Assembly: GCA_913031655.1 (NCBI GenBank) | Contig: CAJWFY010000057.1 | Span: forward strand, 1 to 8,938 | DNA: 8,938 nt | Reading direction: 5' to 3' | From: an uncultured Flavobacteriaceae bacterium | GTDB lineage: Bacteria; Bacteroidota; Bacteroidia; Flavobacteriales; Flavobacteriaceae | Shown here: piece after piece, positions 7,450 through 8,938 of the stretch | Numbering within the stretch: the stretch's first letter is position 1 | How the letters are laid out: every line of letters starts with the position of its first letter | Made by a program: the position numbers and the translations under genes | The notes under the pieces: generated by a model | The model's input: the letters and a program-made list of their open reading frames with translations, nothing else | Database searches by the model: none | What the model was told of the DNA's origin: nothing

Positions 7450-8164
7450 TGGATGAGTTAGATAATAATCCTTTTAGTTCTGAAATTTCTTCTGCTGAAA
7501 AATATCGCCATTCACCTATTGAAATGTCTAGCTTTATATTCATTATCCTAATTCTTTTTAGTCTTTTAACTCTGTAACCAAGCTCTTCACACATTCTTCT
7601 AATTTGCCTATTTAAACCTTGAGTTAAAATGATTTTAAACTCATAATCTTTTACATATTTAACTTCACAAGGTCTAGTTACTGTGCTTAGGATGGGTACT
7701 CCTTTGCTCATTTTTTTAATAAAATCATTATTAATGGGTTTGTCAACTGTAACATGATATTCTTTTTCATGTTGGTTTTTTGCTCTTAGAATTTTATTTA
7801 CAATATCTCCATCATTGGTTAGAAATATCAAACCCTCGCTTGTTTTGTCTAATCTTCCAATTGGAAATATTCTTTGAGGGTGATTAATAAAATCAATAAT
7901 GTTGCTTTTTTCTACTCCAGAGTCAGTTGTGCAAACTATCCCTTTGGGTTTATTTAGCATCAAGTATAATCTTTTGATGTTTTTTTTTGAAATCCTTTCT
8001 CCATCAACTAAAATGTCGTCTTCTAAACTAATTTTAGATCCCATTACCGCAATTTCTCCATTGATTGTTACCCTACCGTCTACAACATATTTATCAGCCT
8101 CTCTTCTAGAACAAAAGCCAGCTTGACTTAAAAATTTATTAATTCTAACGTTGTTTTCACTCAT
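7433..8164 (-). CDS. rluF: 23S rRNA pseudouridine synthase RluF
   Basis: RluF isomerises U2604 of 23S rRNA (E. coli numbering) to pseudouridine; the E. coli enzyme also acts on a tRNA-Tyr. The 243-residue protein starts with an S4 RNA-binding domain (about 5-60: VRINKFLSQAGFCSRREAD, then GRVTING). The RsuA-type catalytic domain follows: LNKPKGIVCTT (70-80), and FPIGRLDKTSEGLIFLTNDG, whose D106 is the catalytic aspartate. HEKEYHVTVDKPI, GVPIL and GLNRQIRRMCEELGY (183-197) follow. The wording of these blocks is closer to RluF than to RluB, RluE or RsuA, notably NIIDFINHPQRIFPIGRLDK and the RIRIMNI-GEWR end. It is shorter than E. coli RluF (290 residues), lacking only a C-terminal extension. It begins 9 bp after rimM, and its last codons overlap the start of the TonB receptor. 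An A9 run (7980-7988) falls in codons 60-63. Confidence 0.92.
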   Translation of the reverse strand: MSENNVRINKFLSQAGFCSRREADKYVVDGRVTINGEIAVMGSKISLEDDILVDGERISKKNIKRLYLMLNKPKGIVCTTDSGVEKSNIIDFINHPQRIFPIGRLDKTSEGLIFLTNDGDIVNKILRAKNQHEKEYHVTVDKPINNDFIKKMSKGVPILSTVTRPCEVKYVKDYEFKIILTQGLNRQIRRMCEELGYRVKRLKRIRIMNIKLDISIGEWRYFSAEEISELKGLLSNSSSASAK

Positions 8165-8173
8165 AATTTTTTA

Positions 8174-8689
8174 TTACAAATCGATTAATCCTTCAGGCAA
8201 ATTAAAAGTTATTATTTTATTTTTCTTATTTAATTCAATTAAAAATTCGTCAACAAGAGGAATCATGATATTTTTATCTCCATTATTTATTATAATTATT
8301 GTTTGAGAAGTTTGATCATTGATTTCCACAACTTTTCCTATTTCGCCAGTATTCTTGTCGACAACTTTAAAACCAATTATCTCGTGATAATAAAATTTCT
8401 TTCCTACAAGTTTTGGTAAATCTTTTAAAGGTAGAAAGGCTTCTTTTTTAAGAATTTCATTTGCTTTTTTCTCATTGTCAATATTTTCAAATTTAATTCT
8501 CAGTAAACTAGATTTATGTAAAGAAATTTTATTTATAATATGAGGAACTAGGGTGTTATCTAATTCAATAAAGATGCTTTTAAAATCTATTGAATTAATT
8601 TCATCAACATCTAGCTTTAATAGAATTTCTCCTTTGAAACTAAATTTTGATACGATTTTTCCAAGATAGTAACAATCTTGTTTTTTCAT
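8174..8689 (-). CDS. rimM: Ribosome maturation factor RimM
   Basis: RimM binds 30S pre-subunits through ribosomal protein S19 and helps processing of 16S rRNA and folding of the 3' (head) domain. The 171-residue protein has the expected two parts. The N-terminal RimM barrel (about 5-88) opens with YYLGKIVSKFSFKGEI, where the Bacteroidota form replaces the usual His-Gly before the KGE turn. The C-terminal PRC barrel (about 97-170) has YYHEIIGFKV, GEIGKVVEI, IMIPLVDEFLIEL and the terminal NLPEGLIDL typical of the family. The length is normal. It starts 17 bp after the stop of the presumed rpsP and is followed 9 bp later by rluF, a plain ribosome-biogenesis operon. The usual downstream trmD of proteobacterial rpsP-rimM-trmD operons is absent here. 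Confidence 0.95.
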   Translation of the reverse strand: MKKQDCYYLGKIVSKFSFKGEILLKLDVDEINSIDFKSIFIELDNTLVPHIINKISLHKSSLLRIKFENIDNEKKANEILKKEAFLPLKDLPKLVGKKFYYHEIIGFKVVDKNTGEIGKVVEINDQTSQTIIIINNGDKNIMIPLVDEFLIELNKKNKIITFNLPEGLIDL

Positions 8690-8706
8690 CGTAGTTAAGT
8701 AGAGTG

Positions 8707-8938
8707 TTATTTTTTTTCTTTAGCAGGTGCTTCTTCAGCAGCAGGCGCTTCTTCAGCAGCAGGCGCTTCTTCAGCAGCAGGCGCTTCTTCAGCAGCAGGC
8801 GCTTCTTCAGCAGCAGGTGCTTCTTCAGCAGCAGGCGCTTCTTCAGCAGCAGGTGCTTCTTCAGCAGCAGGCGCTTCTTCAGCAGCAGGTGCTTCTTCAG
8901 CAGCAGGCGCTTCTTCAGCAGCAGGCGCTTCTTCAGCA
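8707..8938 (-). CDS. rpsP: Probable 30S ribosomal protein S16, repetitive C-terminal tail only (5' part outside window)
   Basis: The frame is open from the right edge to a TAA at 8707-8709. It codes for repeated Glu-Glu-Ala-Pro-Ala-Ala and ends EEAPAKEKK. No part of a folded domain is in view, so the call is an inference from two facts. rpsP commonly precedes rimM, and Bacteroidota S16 proteins carry long Ala/Glu-rich C-terminal extensions after the conserved core. The visible tail is at least 76 residues, about the length of a whole core S16. It should be acidic, Pro-spaced and disordered, projecting from the 30S body, with a short basic end (KEKK). Base composition is far richer in G+C than the surroundings because of GCT, GCG and CCT codons. 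Another gene with an Ala/Glu/Pro tail cannot be excluded. Confidence 0.72.
   Translation of the reverse strand, partial: AEEAPAAEEAPAAEEAPAAEEAPAAEEAPAAEEAPAAEEAPAAEEAPAAEEAPAAEEAPAAEEAPAAEEAPAKEKK
8729..8938. repeat. 18-bp direct tandem repeat, 11 full copies plus 12 bases, running off the right edge
   Basis: On the plus strand the unit is GCTTCTTCAGCAGCAGG followed by C or T. Eleven full copies cover 8729-8926, and a partial one reaches the window end, so the true copy number is larger. The copies are identical except for the last base: C at 8746, 8764, 8782, 8800, 8836, 8872, 8908 and 8926; T at 8818, 8854 and 8890 (and at 8728, just before the first unit). The unit is six codons, so gain or loss of copies keeps frame. 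The variable base is the third position of an Ala codon (GCG or GCA), so all copies encode the same hexapeptide. The array lies within the presumed rpsP. No spacers are present, which rules out a CRISPR. Confidence 0.97.

Noticed and set aside
7899..8126. Plus-strand open frame of 75 codons
   Set aside because: It is antisense to rluF over the S4 and catalytic domains and has no protein-family features.
7433..8164. RluB or RsuA rather than RluF
   Set aside because: The blocks around the catalytic Asp (NIIDFINHPQRIFPIGRLDK) and the GVPIL and RIRIMNI segments match RluF best; RluB and RsuA differ at these places.
8729..8938. CRISPR-like array or plus-strand low-complexity gene
   Set aside because: The copies are directly adjacent with no spacers. 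All frames are open only because the unit has no stop codon. The minus-strand frame has a proper stop and Ala/Glu tail just ahead of rimM.

Overview
The window looks like a strongly AT-rich genome of the Bacteroidota, most likely a flavobacterium (Flavobacteriia). The evidence is the low G+C outside one repeat array, the near absence of Shine-Dalgarno sequences, lipoproteins with short lipoboxes, a TonB-dependent receptor, a flavobacterial type of FAD oxidoreductase, and an Ala/Glu-rich C-terminal tail on the gene just before rimM, as seen on Bacteroidota ribosomal protein S16. All genes lie on the minus strand, so transcription runs right to left. Gaps between genes are short, and no gene-free stretch exceeds about 155 bases. 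No tRNA, rRNA, CRISPR array, transposase or integrase was seen.

Right end, translation genes (about 7433-8938): the end of a probable rpsP, reduced in this window to an 18-bp tandem repeat coding for (Glu-Glu-Ala-Pro-Ala-Ala)n and a basic tail. It is followed by rimM (16S rRNA maturation) and rluF (23S rRNA pseudouridine synthase). RimM and RluF are clear calls; rpsP is inferred from synteny and tail composition.

Middle, envelope and metabolism genes (2214-7449): a TonB-dependent outer-membrane receptor begins at a GTG codon inside the last codons of rluF. It is followed at very short spacing by a DAO-type FAD oxidoreductase, a lipoprotein of the proline iminopeptidase alpha/beta-hydrolase family, and a lipoprotein of the type I phosphodiesterase/alkaline phosphatase superfamily. 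The two lipoproteins would sit in the periplasm or on the outer membrane, the receptor in the outer membrane, and the oxidoreductase in the cytoplasm. A pathway of import, trimming and oxidation is possible but not shown by sequence.

Left end (1-2213): after a 154-bp gap with a candidate Bacteroidota-type promoter comes an RND/MMPL-type transporter. It is open for 686 codons and runs off the left edge, probably missing only its extreme C-terminus.

The most unusual structure is the near-perfect tandem repeat in the presumed S16 tail, whose units differ only at one synonymous position. The most interesting context is the direct translational overlap between a ribosome-maturation operon and a TonB receptor-led gene set.
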